In this document: positions 1 through 7,491 of the stretch, in pieces
How the letters are laid out: the number at the start of each line of letters is the position of its first letter
Numbering within the stretch: the stretch's first letter is position 1
Assembly: GCF_001854475.1 (NCBI RefSeq)
Contig: NZ_MNAN01000035.1
Location: 95,460-159,459 of the forward strand
DNA: 64,000 nucleotides
From: Pseudoalteromonas byunsanensis
Lineage (GTDB): Bacteria; Pseudomonadota; Gammaproteobacteria; Enterobacterales; Alteromonadaceae
Direction of reading: 5' to 3'
Translations under genes and position numbers: made by a program
The notes under the pieces: generated by a model
Seen by the model: only the letters and a program-made list of their open reading frames with translations
Told to the model about the DNA's origin: nothing
The model's database searches: none

Positions 1-437
1 GTTCATCTCCAGTACGACCCACCATTTAATCACAATCAATCTCTTTTTCTAATCCCTTCCTAAATATCTATTACCAAGCATCGCCACCCTTTTAACTAAA
101 AGGCGAAGCTCACTGGTTCATCTCCAGTACGACCCACCATTTAATCACAATCAATCTCTTTTTCTAATCACTTCCTAAGTATCTATTACCAAGCATCGCC
201 ACCCTTTTAACTAAAAGGCGAAGCTCACTGGTTCATCTCCAGTACGACCCACCATTTAATCACAATCAATCTCTTTTTCTAATCCCTTCCTAAGTATCTA
301 TTACCAAGCATCGCCACCCTTTTAACTAAAAGGCGAAGCTCACTGGTTCATCTCCAGTACGACCCACCATTTAATCACAATCAATCTCTTTTTCTAATCA
401 CTTCCTAAGTATCTATTACCAGACATCGCCGCCCTTT
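1..437. repeat. 115-bp tandem repeat, 3.8 copies, carrying tRNA-Lys 3' ends
   Basis: Units start at 1, 116, 231 and 346 and are nearly identical; the fourth decays after about 420. Each begins with a T-arm-like stem-loop (ACTGG TTCATCT CCAGT) followed by ACGACCCACCA. That ending matches the acceptor strand, discriminator base and CCA of gammaproteobacterial tRNA-Lys. The T-loop lacks the conserved A58 and no D-arm or anticodon arm is present, so these are not functional tRNAs. Each unit also holds an imperfect hairpin (TCGCC, bulge, TTTT / AAAA GGCGA). Copies 1 and 3 read AATCCCTTCC where 2 and 4 read AATCACTTCC, which suggests doubling of a 230-bp dimer. The arrangement resembles the rtT repeats behind E. 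coli tyrT. The parent tRNA-Lys gene would lie just left of the window. Confidence 0.85.
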
Positions 438-679
438 AAATCCTTAAATCCTCTATCATTTGTGGGTCCGTTATAAACATTTCTACGCTTTACTAAAACA
501 CCGTGTTTTATGTGCCCAGAGTATTTATGAGTTCTAGCTCGTCGTGGAGTGAAGCTCATTAAACATAAAAACTAATACTTTTTAGTGATTTGCTTTCATC
601 AAATTACTCTAAATATTTTAAATCCATGGATAAGCGTCTAGACTTGGAACAGGTCTTTCATCAGAAGTAGCTTTAGTAA

Positions 680-2311
680 GTGAGTATTCAGCCCTTTGTT
701 AATTCCAAAATTTTGATTGTTGAAGAGCAGCCACTCGCATTGAGTTACATGAGACGCTCCCTAGAACAATTAAGTTTCAGAGATATGCAGTTTGCAGAAA
801 ATAGCGCTGTTGCTAAAGAGCTCTGCAAGACTCATAACTTTGAACTGATCATCTGCTCATTTGACTTAACCCACGGGCAGGACGGTTACCAACTCTACGA
901 AGAACTCAAGCATAAAAAGCTGATTAAAAAGACCACAGCATTTATTTTCGTTTCTGCCGAAACCAGCCCAACCGTTGTACACAGTATTTTGGAGCTTAAC
1001 CCTGACGAGTTTTTGGTAAAACCATTTTCAATTAAAGAGCTAAAAACACGAATAGACAGAGTGCTTAGGCGTAAAAATGCTCTCAAAAACATCTATGCAT
1101 ACATTGATGACGGTAACGATGCCAAAGCGCTCAAGCTCATCGATAATGACTTAGACAAACAAGATCATGCATATAGTCCCATCCTATTGAAGTTAAAAGG
1201 AGAGATATTACTGCGCCTGAAACGCATTGATGATGCTAAACACTTTTATAAGTCAGCGCTGGAGCTACAAAAGTTTACATGGGCAAAAGTGGGCTTGATA
1301 GAAGCGCTTGTCATGAACAACGAAGACGCTATTGCACAAAGAATGCTTGCCAGCTTGCTAGAGCAACCAGAAACTCGCCTCGTTGCCCTAGATTTACTGG
1401 GTAGGCTTGAAATAAAATTAAATTTACTAGAGCAAGCGCAGCAACGACTAAAAGAAGCCTCACTCATTGCACCACGTAATATTGATAGACAAAAATCGCT
1501 GGGGCGTGTGGCATCGCTTAACCATGATTATGAATGTAATTATAATGCGATGAAAGACATAGCCCACTACGCTAAGAATTCGATTCACGATGGGCCAGAG
1601 GTATATTTAAACGCAGCTAGGGCCGGTATTGACTTTGCATTAACAACGGATCAGGCCGAGTTAATTAACCGTATTACGAGGCAAACCCAGCAATATCTTG
1701 GGGATTTAAAAAAGCAATTTCCAGATGCCACAAATCAAGAGCAGATTGATGTGCTCCATGCACGTATTCACTATTTAAAAGACGAAAACAAAAAAGCTCG
1801 TCAGTTAATAGAACAGTTAGATGATGAACCAAGCATTCGCTCTGTTGATGCAGCTTTAGACAAGGCTAAAGCTTTTCATGAGCTTGGTTTTCACTCCAAG
1901 GCACAAGATTTGTTCGGTCAAATAATCGAACATTGCAAGCGTCACAGGCAAGTAAGTGACCCCATCACCATGCGTTACATACAGCAGCAACAAGACGAAC
2001 GACGCGACATTACCATGGGCCCTAAAGAGCTTAATAACCACGCCGTTACTCAGTTTAAAAAGGGTCAATTGGAAGTAGCTATGGAAGCTTTTGCACAAGC
2101 ATTTAGAATAATGCCAAAAAACCCCAGCATAGCCTTAAACCTGCTGCAATGTATGTTAGATCATACGGGAAAAAGTGGACAAACTTTTAACTCTGCACTG
2201 GCTAAAAAATGCTACACCACATTAAGTAGCATGTCGCTTGATGCCGAACAACATACTCGCTTCGCAAAAATACTCTCACATATGCAAGAGCTAGGCCTGA
2301 CGCTTGACTAA
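680..2311 (+). CDS. receiver-domain protein with C-terminal TPR repeats
   Basis: A 543-residue cytoplasmic protein. Residues 8-128 form a CheY-like receiver with the acidic pair Glu15-Glu16 and the conserved Lys114 (LVKPF). The rest is helical with TPR-like repeats, clear at about 165-300 and 440-500. At the end of the third strand the family usually has Asp, but here the sequence is IICSFDL, putting Ser60 at the phospho-acceptor position with Asp62 two residues later. The domain may therefore not be phosphorylated in the standard way. The GTG start at 680 has only a weak ribosome site (AGTAAG), but homology begins at once, so it is accepted. The gene overlaps convergent msrB by 4 bp. It is probably a protein-interaction adaptor in signalling; the partner is unknown. 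Confidence 0.8.
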   Translation: MSIQPFVNSKILIVEEQPLALSYMRRSLEQLSFRDMQFAENSAVAKELCKTHNFELIICSFDLTHGQDGYQLYEELKHKKLIKKTTAFIFVSAETSPTVVHSILELNPDEFLVKPFSIKELKTRIDRVLRRKNALKNIYAYIDDGNDAKALKLIDNDLDKQDHAYSPILLKLKGEILLRLKRIDDAKHFYKSALELQKFTWAKVGLIEALVMNNEDAIAQRMLASLLEQPETRLVALDLLGRLEIKLNLLEQAQQRLKEASLIAPRNIDRQKSLGRVASLNHDYECNYNAMKDIAHYAKNSIHDGPEVYLNAARAGIDFALTTDQAELINRITRQTQQYLGDLKKQFPDATNQEQIDVLHARIHYLKDENKKARQLIEQLDDEPSIRSVDAALDKAKAFHELGFHSKAQDLFGQIIEHCKRHRQVSDPITMRYIQQQQDERRDITMGPKELNNHAVTQFKKGQLEVAMEAFAQAFRIMPKNPSIALNLLQCMLDHTGKSGQTFNSALAKKCYTTLSSMSLDAEQHTRFAKILSHMQELGLTLD

Positions 2312-2748
2312 AGCTTCTTCATAGACAACGCATTCACACAATAACGCAAGCAACTTGGCGGAGGCCCGTCTGGAAATACATGCCCTAAATGCGCATCGCA
2401 CACATTGCATACTATCTCAACACGTTGCATACCATGGGAACTATCACCGATATAAGCAATGGCATTACCTTGCGCGGGTTGCGTGAATGAAGGCCACCCC
2501 GAACCACTTTCGAACTTTTCGTCACCATCAAATAATACATTGCCACAACACGCACATGCATACTTTCCTGATTCAAACACACTACAACTACCACTACTAA
2601 AAGGCCTTTCAGTCCCTTTATGACGGGTAATATAGTAAACTTCCTCATCAAGTTCACTTTGCCACTGCTGTGGTGTTTTCTCTACTCTGTGACTAGGTTC
2701 GGGGTTACCATTGTTGGCAAAATTTAAAATATCGCGCCATTTAAGCAT
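2308..2748 (-). CDS. msrB: peptide-methionine (R)-S-oxide reductase MsrB
   Basis: Reduces methionine-R-sulfoxide in proteins, using thioredoxin as reductant. At 146 residues it is the usual single-domain length. The two zinc-binding pairs are visible (Cys65/Cys68 in CACC and Cys114/Cys117 in CNVC), as are SGSGWPSF at 81-88 and the catalytic Cys137 in RYCVN. E. coli MsrB has Cys in its SGCGWPSF motif where this one has Ser, so Cys55 is the best candidate for the resolving cysteine. A start at 2748 is supported by AAGGA about 8 bases upstream. It lies 9 bp behind the DUF2919-like gene on the same strand, so the two are probably co-transcribed. Confidence 0.95.
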   Translation of the reverse strand: MLKWRDILNFANNGNPEPSHRVEKTPQQWQSELDEEVYYITRHKGTERPFSSGSCSVFESGKYACACCGNVLFDGDEKFESGSGWPSFTQPAQGNAIAYIGDSSHGMQRVEIVCNVCDAHLGHVFPDGPPPSCLRYCVNALSMKKL

Positions 2749-2757
2749 AACGGTTCC

Positions 2758-3243
2758 TTATTTTGTCTTACTTTGCTGCTCAGGCTCAGGCCAGTCGTTA
2801 AAGAAGCAGCCCAAATATTTGCTTTTTAGTAAGTATAGGATGACCCAAACTAACATCACCATTTGCACCGCAATATACATTGAAAATTGATAATGGCTTT
2901 GTGATGCCTGCATCGTCAGCCAAGTTAAATCCGCTATCGCAGTAAACAACAGTGGCCAACGCATATAACGCCAATATTTAGCGAGCTTTTGTGAACTACT
3001 AGGGCGACGCAGTGAAAAAAACACCGTCGGCACCAACGCTATCGCACCAATACCTAAAGACACAAAAAAATGCGTTTTTGATTGGAAAAACAAAGACATT
3101 AAATCTAAATCAGGGCGACGCGCAAGCGCTGAGAAAACCCAAAGCAAATAGGCTCGCAATAGCACAACCAAAGTTAAATTAAATCCTATCGGTGTACGAT
3201 ACACTCCGTACTTATCCCAGTATTCTGGGCCATACTGCTTCAT
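2758..3243 (-). CDS. DUF2919 (YfeZ-like) inner membrane protein
   Basis: A predicted integral membrane protein of 161 residues with four hydrophobic segments. The opening YWDKYGVYRTP and the closing YLGCFFNDWPEPE resemble the DUF2919/YfeZ family as I remember it; no function is established for that family. The reading frame stays open to a TTG at 3273, but the ATG at 3243 is preceded by GGAG at ideal spacing (GGAGAACAAAATG) and is chosen here. The gene sits directly upstream of msrB on the same strand with 9 bp between them. The family call is from recall of the terminal motifs and is moderate. Confidence 0.6.
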   Translation of the reverse strand: MKQYGPEYWDKYGVYRTPIGFNLTLVVLLRAYLLWVFSALARRPDLDLMSLFFQSKTHFFVSLGIGAIALVPTVFFSLRRPSSSQKLAKYWRYMRWPLLFTAIADLTWLTMQASQSHYQFSMYIAVQMVMLVWVILYLLKSKYLGCFFNDWPEPEQQSKTK

Positions 3244-3529
3244 TTTGTTCTCCAACCACCGACTCGTATTCAATTTGAATGTACTATTTTAGATTAATCC
3301 GAAATGGAGGCTTTTTTAACATTATTCAAGGCCATAATATGATCACTTTACCATTTATGGTTACTGATGACGAAAACTTCCCACTGGCGTAATATGAGCG
3401 CTCTCTAAGTAACGACTTTCAAATGAATATTCGGTTGACTCCTCCAAGACTTAGCCATAATGTTTGTAACCATGTTTGGTATTAGCACAAAGTTACCAAA
3501 TCTGAGCACTGTAACCTTGGAGCGCCTTT

Positions 3530-3955
3530 TTGAAAATAGAACTATCTACCACCCCCACACCGCAACAGCTCTGCGCTATTAGCAAAGGTATCGCTGCGTT
3601 TAATGCTCAATATATGCAGTGTGATGGTGAGTTTGACTCTGGGTGTCGTTTTGTCATTACGGTGCAAAATGAAGCAGGAGACATCATAGGTGGACTACAA
3701 GCCAGTATCATCTGGAGTTATTGCTTACTTGAACTATTGTGGCTGTCAGAACACACTCGCGGGTTAGGTATCGGGTCAAAGTTGATGCAACGTTTAGAAG
3801 AGTTTGCCAGCAGCAAAGGCCTGCACCAAATCCGCACCGAAACATTAGACTTTCAAGCCAAACCCTTTTACGAAAAGCTAGGTTACCAAGTGTACGGTGA
3901 GCTTGCAGACACCCCGCCAGGACACACCAGCTACTTTTTAGTTAAGAACCTATGA
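3530..3955 (+). CDS. GNAT-family N-acetyltransferase
   Basis: A 141-residue protein with the GNAT fold. The acetyl-CoA pyrophosphate-binding loop is seen as RGLGIG at residues 77-82, followed by the helix SKLMQRLEEFA and the late motif FYEKLGYQVYG typical of the family C-terminus. The substrate cannot be told from the sequence. The start is TTG at 3530, chosen because a good ribosome site (TTGGAG) lies 8 bases upstream and no ATG is nearby. Its TGA stop overlaps the ATG of the following membrane-protein frame (ATGA), which indicates translational coupling. Confidence 0.85.
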   Translation: MKIELSTTPTPQQLCAISKGIAAFNAQYMQCDGEFDSGCRFVITVQNEAGDIIGGLQASIIWSYCLLELLWLSEHTRGLGIGSKLMQRLEEFASSKGLHQIRTETLDFQAKPFYEKLGYQVYGELADTPPGHTSYFLVKNL

Positions 3956-4426
3956 CCAAAACAGCCATTGAAAGAAACCCCTTCTTTTATGCTTTGCGGG
4001 TAAGCTTAAGTGTCGGCCTGTCGTTACTACCATTTTTTTGTGATCGTTGATTACTTTAAATCAGGTGAGTTAGAGGTAGCTCGTTCTTTTACAGGGAATG
4101 TGATGACGCTGACTGCATGTACCGTAGTCTGTTTCTGTGCGGGGTTAATGACAAAGTATAAAGATGCTAGAGTCACCCGCCAAAAAATGAATGAGCAACA
4201 GAAAAATTGGTATCGATTCAAATTCACCCTACTACCTGTGCTAAGTACAGTGTTAATAAACACAGTAGCAACATATGAAAATGAGTTTGGTCATACCTTA
4301 GCCCCTTTTACCATAACCGATTTCATAATTTGGTTTATGGTTGTAAATAGTGGCTTCTTTGTTATTTTTTCAGCTCTATTTTGGTATCTATCAGGAAAAG
4401 CATGGGAAGAAAACAATCACCAATAA
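3952..4426 (+). pseudogene. four-TM membrane protein gene interrupted by a frameshift at a T7 run
   Basis: An ATG at 3952 overlaps the GNAT stop and opens a frame beginning MTKTAIERNPFFYALRVS, which stops after 32 codons. The next frame then runs to 4426 with three further hydrophobic segments (near MTLTACTVVCFCAG, FTLLPVLSTVLINT and DFIIWFMVVNSGFFVIF). The frames meet at a run of seven T (about 4032-4038). Removing one T joins them into a continuous protein of about 157 residues reading PFFVIVDYFKSGEL. The GTG at 4010 gives 138 residues but has no ribosome site and a poor N-terminus. Explanations are an inactivating indel, phase variation, ribosomal or polymerase slippage, or a sequencing error. 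The family is not recognised. Confidence 0.65.
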
Positions 4427-4456
4427 AGGTTACTAACCCTTGCGAGGGCTGGTACT

Positions 4457-4630
4457 AAAAAGTGCAGACTGGGCCTTCATGCTATGCGCTTAACAGATCC
4501 TGACCTTCGTCAGGAAGACGAGATGCTTGTTTGAGCAATGCCGTCTTCCTAATGGGTCTTGCCATTGTGAACTTGTTTCAGGATCTCATCACCTTAAGCG
4601 AGTAGTGTTAAGAGCGTGTCTGCACTTTTT
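4457..4630. repeat. palindromic element with 13-bp terminal inverted repeats (MITE/REP-like)
   Basis: The ends AAAAAGTGCAGAC (4457-4469) and GTCTGCACTTTTT (4618-4630) are perfect inverted repeats. Inside are CCTGAC CTTC GTCAGG, the pair AGGAAGACG / CGTCTTCCT, and a GAACTTGTTTCAGGATCTCAT segment. That segment resembles short palindromic repeats I associate with many proteobacterial genomes. The element fills the space between the frameshifted membrane gene and convergent ligA and contains no plausible gene. The right end carries a T-run, so it may also act as a terminator. Confidence 0.55.
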
Positions 4631-4644
4631 TAAAGCGCTCTTCG

Positions 4645-6663
4645 TTACTCATACTGTGCAAATAACGCTATCAGTGCATCTTCGTCGAGCACATCAATAC
4701 CCAACTCTTGCGCTTTGGTAAGCTTGGAGCCGGCCTTTTCGCCAGCCACCAGCGCATGTGTGTTTTTAGATACACTGCCAGAGACTTTTGCGCCCAGCGC
4801 TTGTAGCCGCGCCTTTGCATCATTTCTGTTTAGCTGGTTTAACGTTCCCGTCAATACATAGGTTAAGCCCGCCAGCGGCTGTTGCTGCTCAGATTTTTGC
4901 TCTATGTCTGGCCAGTTTAAACCAACTTCCAACAGTGCGCTCACAACCTCTTGGTTATGTGGTTCGTTGAAAAACGCATGCAGGTGTTTAGCCACGATAA
5001 CGCCAACGTCACTGACCTCTTGTAAGGCGTCTATCGAGGCACTCATCACCTTTTCAAGGGTCAAAAAGTGATTTGCTAAATTCTGTGCCGTAGCTTCACC
5101 CACTTCGCGAATACCTAACGCATACAAGAACTTGGCTAACGTAGTTGTTTTCGCAGCTTCTAGAGCCTCCACAAGGTTTTTCGCTGACTTGGGCCCCATC
5201 CGCTCAAGAGATTCAAAATGCCCTTGTTTTAACACGAATAAATCTGCGGGAGTATGCACCAGCTCTCTATCCACCAATTGCTCGACAATTTTGTCACCAA
5301 GGCCATCCACATCCAATGCCTTACGAGAGGCAAAGTGCTTAATTGCCTGTTTACGCTGTGCCTGACATACCAAACCACCGGTACAACGTGTGACGGCTTC
5401 GCCTTCGATACGCTCCACATGCGAATCACACACCGGACACTGCTCTGGAAACTCAATGTCACGGGCATGCTCAGGACGTCGGTCGATGACCACCTGTGTC
5501 ACCTGAGGGATCACATCCCCTGCTCGGCGCACAATCACGGTGTCACCAATTTTTACCCCCAAACGGTCTATTTCATCGCGGTTATGTAAGGTCGCATTCG
5601 ATACGGTCACACCACCTACAAACACCGGCTCAAGCCTTGCTACAGGCGTAATTGCCCCAGTTCTGCCCACCTGAAACTCAACATCTAACAGTTGCGTGAT
5701 TTCTTCTTGGGCTGGAAATTTAAATGCAATCGCCCAACGTGGCGCTCGTGCCACAAAACCTAATTGTTCCTGATAAGCCTTATCATTGACTTTGATAACC
5801 ACACCGTCGATTTCATAAGCCAGTTCTCCACGACGTGTTAAAATATCTTGATAATATTCAAGTACCTGCTGTGTTCCCTCAACGAGGCGAGTCTCAGGGC
5901 ACATGGGGAAGCCCCACTCGGTAAGCTTTTTGAGTTGTGCAAAGTGCTCATTAGGCAATTTCGCCCCCTGCACCACTCCCATCGAGTAGGCATAAAACAT
6001 CAAAGGCCGCTTAGCGGTAATTTTTGAGTCTAGTTGTCTCAGGCTACCCGCCGCTGCGTTACGTGGGTTCGCGAAGGTTTTATCACCTTTTGCTGCGGCG
6101 GTTTCATTTAACCGCGCAAACCCTGCGCTATCCATAAACACTTCACCACGCACTTCTAACTCTTGAGGAATATCCTCACCACGCAAGCGCAGTGGAATAT
6201 TACGAATGGTTTTAACATTCTCGGTAATGTTTTCACCCACTTGGCCATCGCCTCGGGTTGCCGCCTGAACCAACACCCCATCACGGTATAAAATCGATAC
6301 CGCCAAACCATCCAGCTTAGGTTCACAGCAAAACGCTAACTCTTGAGTACTTAATAAGCGCTCTTTGATGCGTCGATTAAATGCCGTAAATTCAGCCTCA
6401 TCAAATGCATTATCTAGAGACAGCATAGGTACTTGGTGCTGGACCTGCTCAAACTTACCCAATGCTTCTCCGCCGACTTTTTGCGAAGGAGAGTCCGCAG
6501 TTAGCAACTCGGGATGGGCCGTTTCAAGGGCAATAAGTTCTCGCATTAGGCGGTCATATTCTGCATCCGGCACCGTGGGGTTATCCATCACATAATATTG
6601 GTAATTATGTTCTTCCAACTGCGCCCTTAGGCTGAGGATTTGATTATTAATTGACTCTGACAT
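4645..6663 (-). CDS. ligA: NAD+-dependent DNA ligase LigA
   Basis: Seals nicks in DNA during replication and repair using NAD+. At 672 residues it is nearly the length of E. coli LigA (671). Visible features are the catalytic Lys116 in CEPKLDGLAVS, the OB-fold region around RTGAITPVARLEPV, the four-cysteine zinc finger (CPVC ... CTGGLVC, about 410-433), helix-hairpin-helix repeats, and a C-terminal BRCT domain from about 590. The frame extends 13 codons further upstream, but the ATG at 6663 has GAGGT just before it and matches the family start. It is the last gene of the smc-zipA-ligA cluster, an arrangement common in this part of the Gammaproteobacteria. Confidence 0.97.
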   Translation of the reverse strand: MSESINNQILSLRAQLEEHNYQYYVMDNPTVPDAEYDRLMRELIALETAHPELLTADSPSQKVGGEALGKFEQVQHQVPMLSLDNAFDEAEFTAFNRRIKERLLSTQELAFCCEPKLDGLAVSILYRDGVLVQAATRGDGQVGENITENVKTIRNIPLRLRGEDIPQELEVRGEVFMDSAGFARLNETAAAKGDKTFANPRNAAAGSLRQLDSKITAKRPLMFYAYSMGVVQGAKLPNEHFAQLKKLTEWGFPMCPETRLVEGTQQVLEYYQDILTRRGELAYEIDGVVIKVNDKAYQEQLGFVARAPRWAIAFKFPAQEEITQLLDVEFQVGRTGAITPVARLEPVFVGGVTVSNATLHNRDEIDRLGVKIGDTVIVRRAGDVIPQVTQVVIDRRPEHARDIEFPEQCPVCDSHVERIEGEAVTRCTGGLVCQAQRKQAIKHFASRKALDVDGLGDKIVEQLVDRELVHTPADLFVLKQGHFESLERMGPKSAKNLVEALEAAKTTTLAKFLYALGIREVGEATAQNLANHFLTLEKVMSASIDALQEVSDVGVIVAKHLHAFFNEPHNQEVVSALLEVGLNWPDIEQKSEQQQPLAGLTYVLTGTLNQLNRNDAKARLQALGAKVSGSVSKNTHALVAGEKAGSKLTKAQELGIDVLDEDALIALFAQYE

Positions 6664-6744
6664 TGGCACCTCTAAAACACAAAAGCCACGAACGCACTTC
6701 AAGGCTTCGTGGCTTAAAAAATAATAACTTATAAATAATCGGGA

Positions 6745-7473
6745 TTATGAAAATTCACGCACCCTTTCAACATAGGCGCGCACAGTGTTCACACTCAAAG
6801 GCTCACGATTGCCGTCTAAGACGGTTGCACCAAACTCATCGGCTAGCTTCTTGGCCGCACCATGTAACATGTTAAATGCAGCTAATCCATCACCGTCGCA
6901 CGGCAACGTCATAAACAAACTAACCCCTGCGGTACTGAACTGTTCCATATTATCAATATCAAACGTTCCTGGATTAAACATATTTACCAATCTGAACAAT
7001 ACAGGGCCGTTGCCCGAAGGCTCAACATGGCGGTTAAAAAAGCCTTCTTCTGAATATTTAAAGCCTAGGCTTAGTACCGAAGGCAATAAGCGAGAGCCTG
7101 CCATGGTCAGCCCTTCCGGCATCTCGATGTGCAAAATAATAAAGTCTTGAGGCTCTTGTGCAGGCGGTGCCTGCTCATCATCTGCTTCATCATGTTGAAC
7201 CGCTTGCGCTTCATTCGCGGTGGCATGTGTTAAATTGCCCTCTTCATGGTGAGGTTCTTCGTCCGTCGCAGCAAAGCTTAATTCTCCGATTTCAGGTTCA
7301 TCATCAAATGTTGCTTTGGCTGTGTTTGGCTCATCGCTAGGCTCTGCTTTGCTTGTTGGCTGCATAGATTCTTCGCTGCCTTTTTTGCGTACCGACCAAA
7401 GCCCATGGATCAACAGTCCACCAATCACCAACGCGCTGATCACAATTAACGCCCATCTTAATTCTGTGGCCAT
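6745..7473 (-). CDS. zipA: cell division protein ZipA
   Basis: Tethers the FtsZ ring to the inner membrane. The 242-residue protein has the ZipA architecture: an N-terminal membrane anchor (WALIVISALVIGGLLIHGLW), a basic stop (VRKKG), an acidic Glu/Gln-rich linker to about residue 105, and the FtsZ-binding domain over the last 130 residues (from FIILHIEMPEG). The ATG at 7473 and a GTG one codon upstream share the AAGGTGAG site; the ATG is chosen. It lies 18 bp behind smc and 81 bp ahead of ligA on the same strand, so the three are probably one operon. Confidence 0.95.
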   Translation of the reverse strand: MATELRWALIVISALVIGGLLIHGLWSVRKKGSEESMQPTSKAEPSDEPNTAKATFDDEPEIGELSFAATDEEPHHEEGNLTHATANEAQAVQHDEADDEQAPPAQEPQDFIILHIEMPEGLTMAGSRLLPSVLSLGFKYSEEGFFNRHVEPSGNGPVLFRLVNMFNPGTFDIDNMEQFSTAGVSLFMTLPCDGDGLAAFNMLHGAAKKLADEFGATVLDGNREPLSVNTVRAYVERVREFS

Positions 7474-7491
7474 CACTCACCTTTTTTATTA

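Noticed and set aside
1..437. CRISPR array or phage repeat region
   Set aside because: The repeats are adjacent 115-bp copies without variable spacers, and each carries a tRNA-Lys end.
4527..4721. 64-codon plus-strand ORF
   Set aside because: It lies inside the palindromic element and runs into antisense ligA; no ribosome site.
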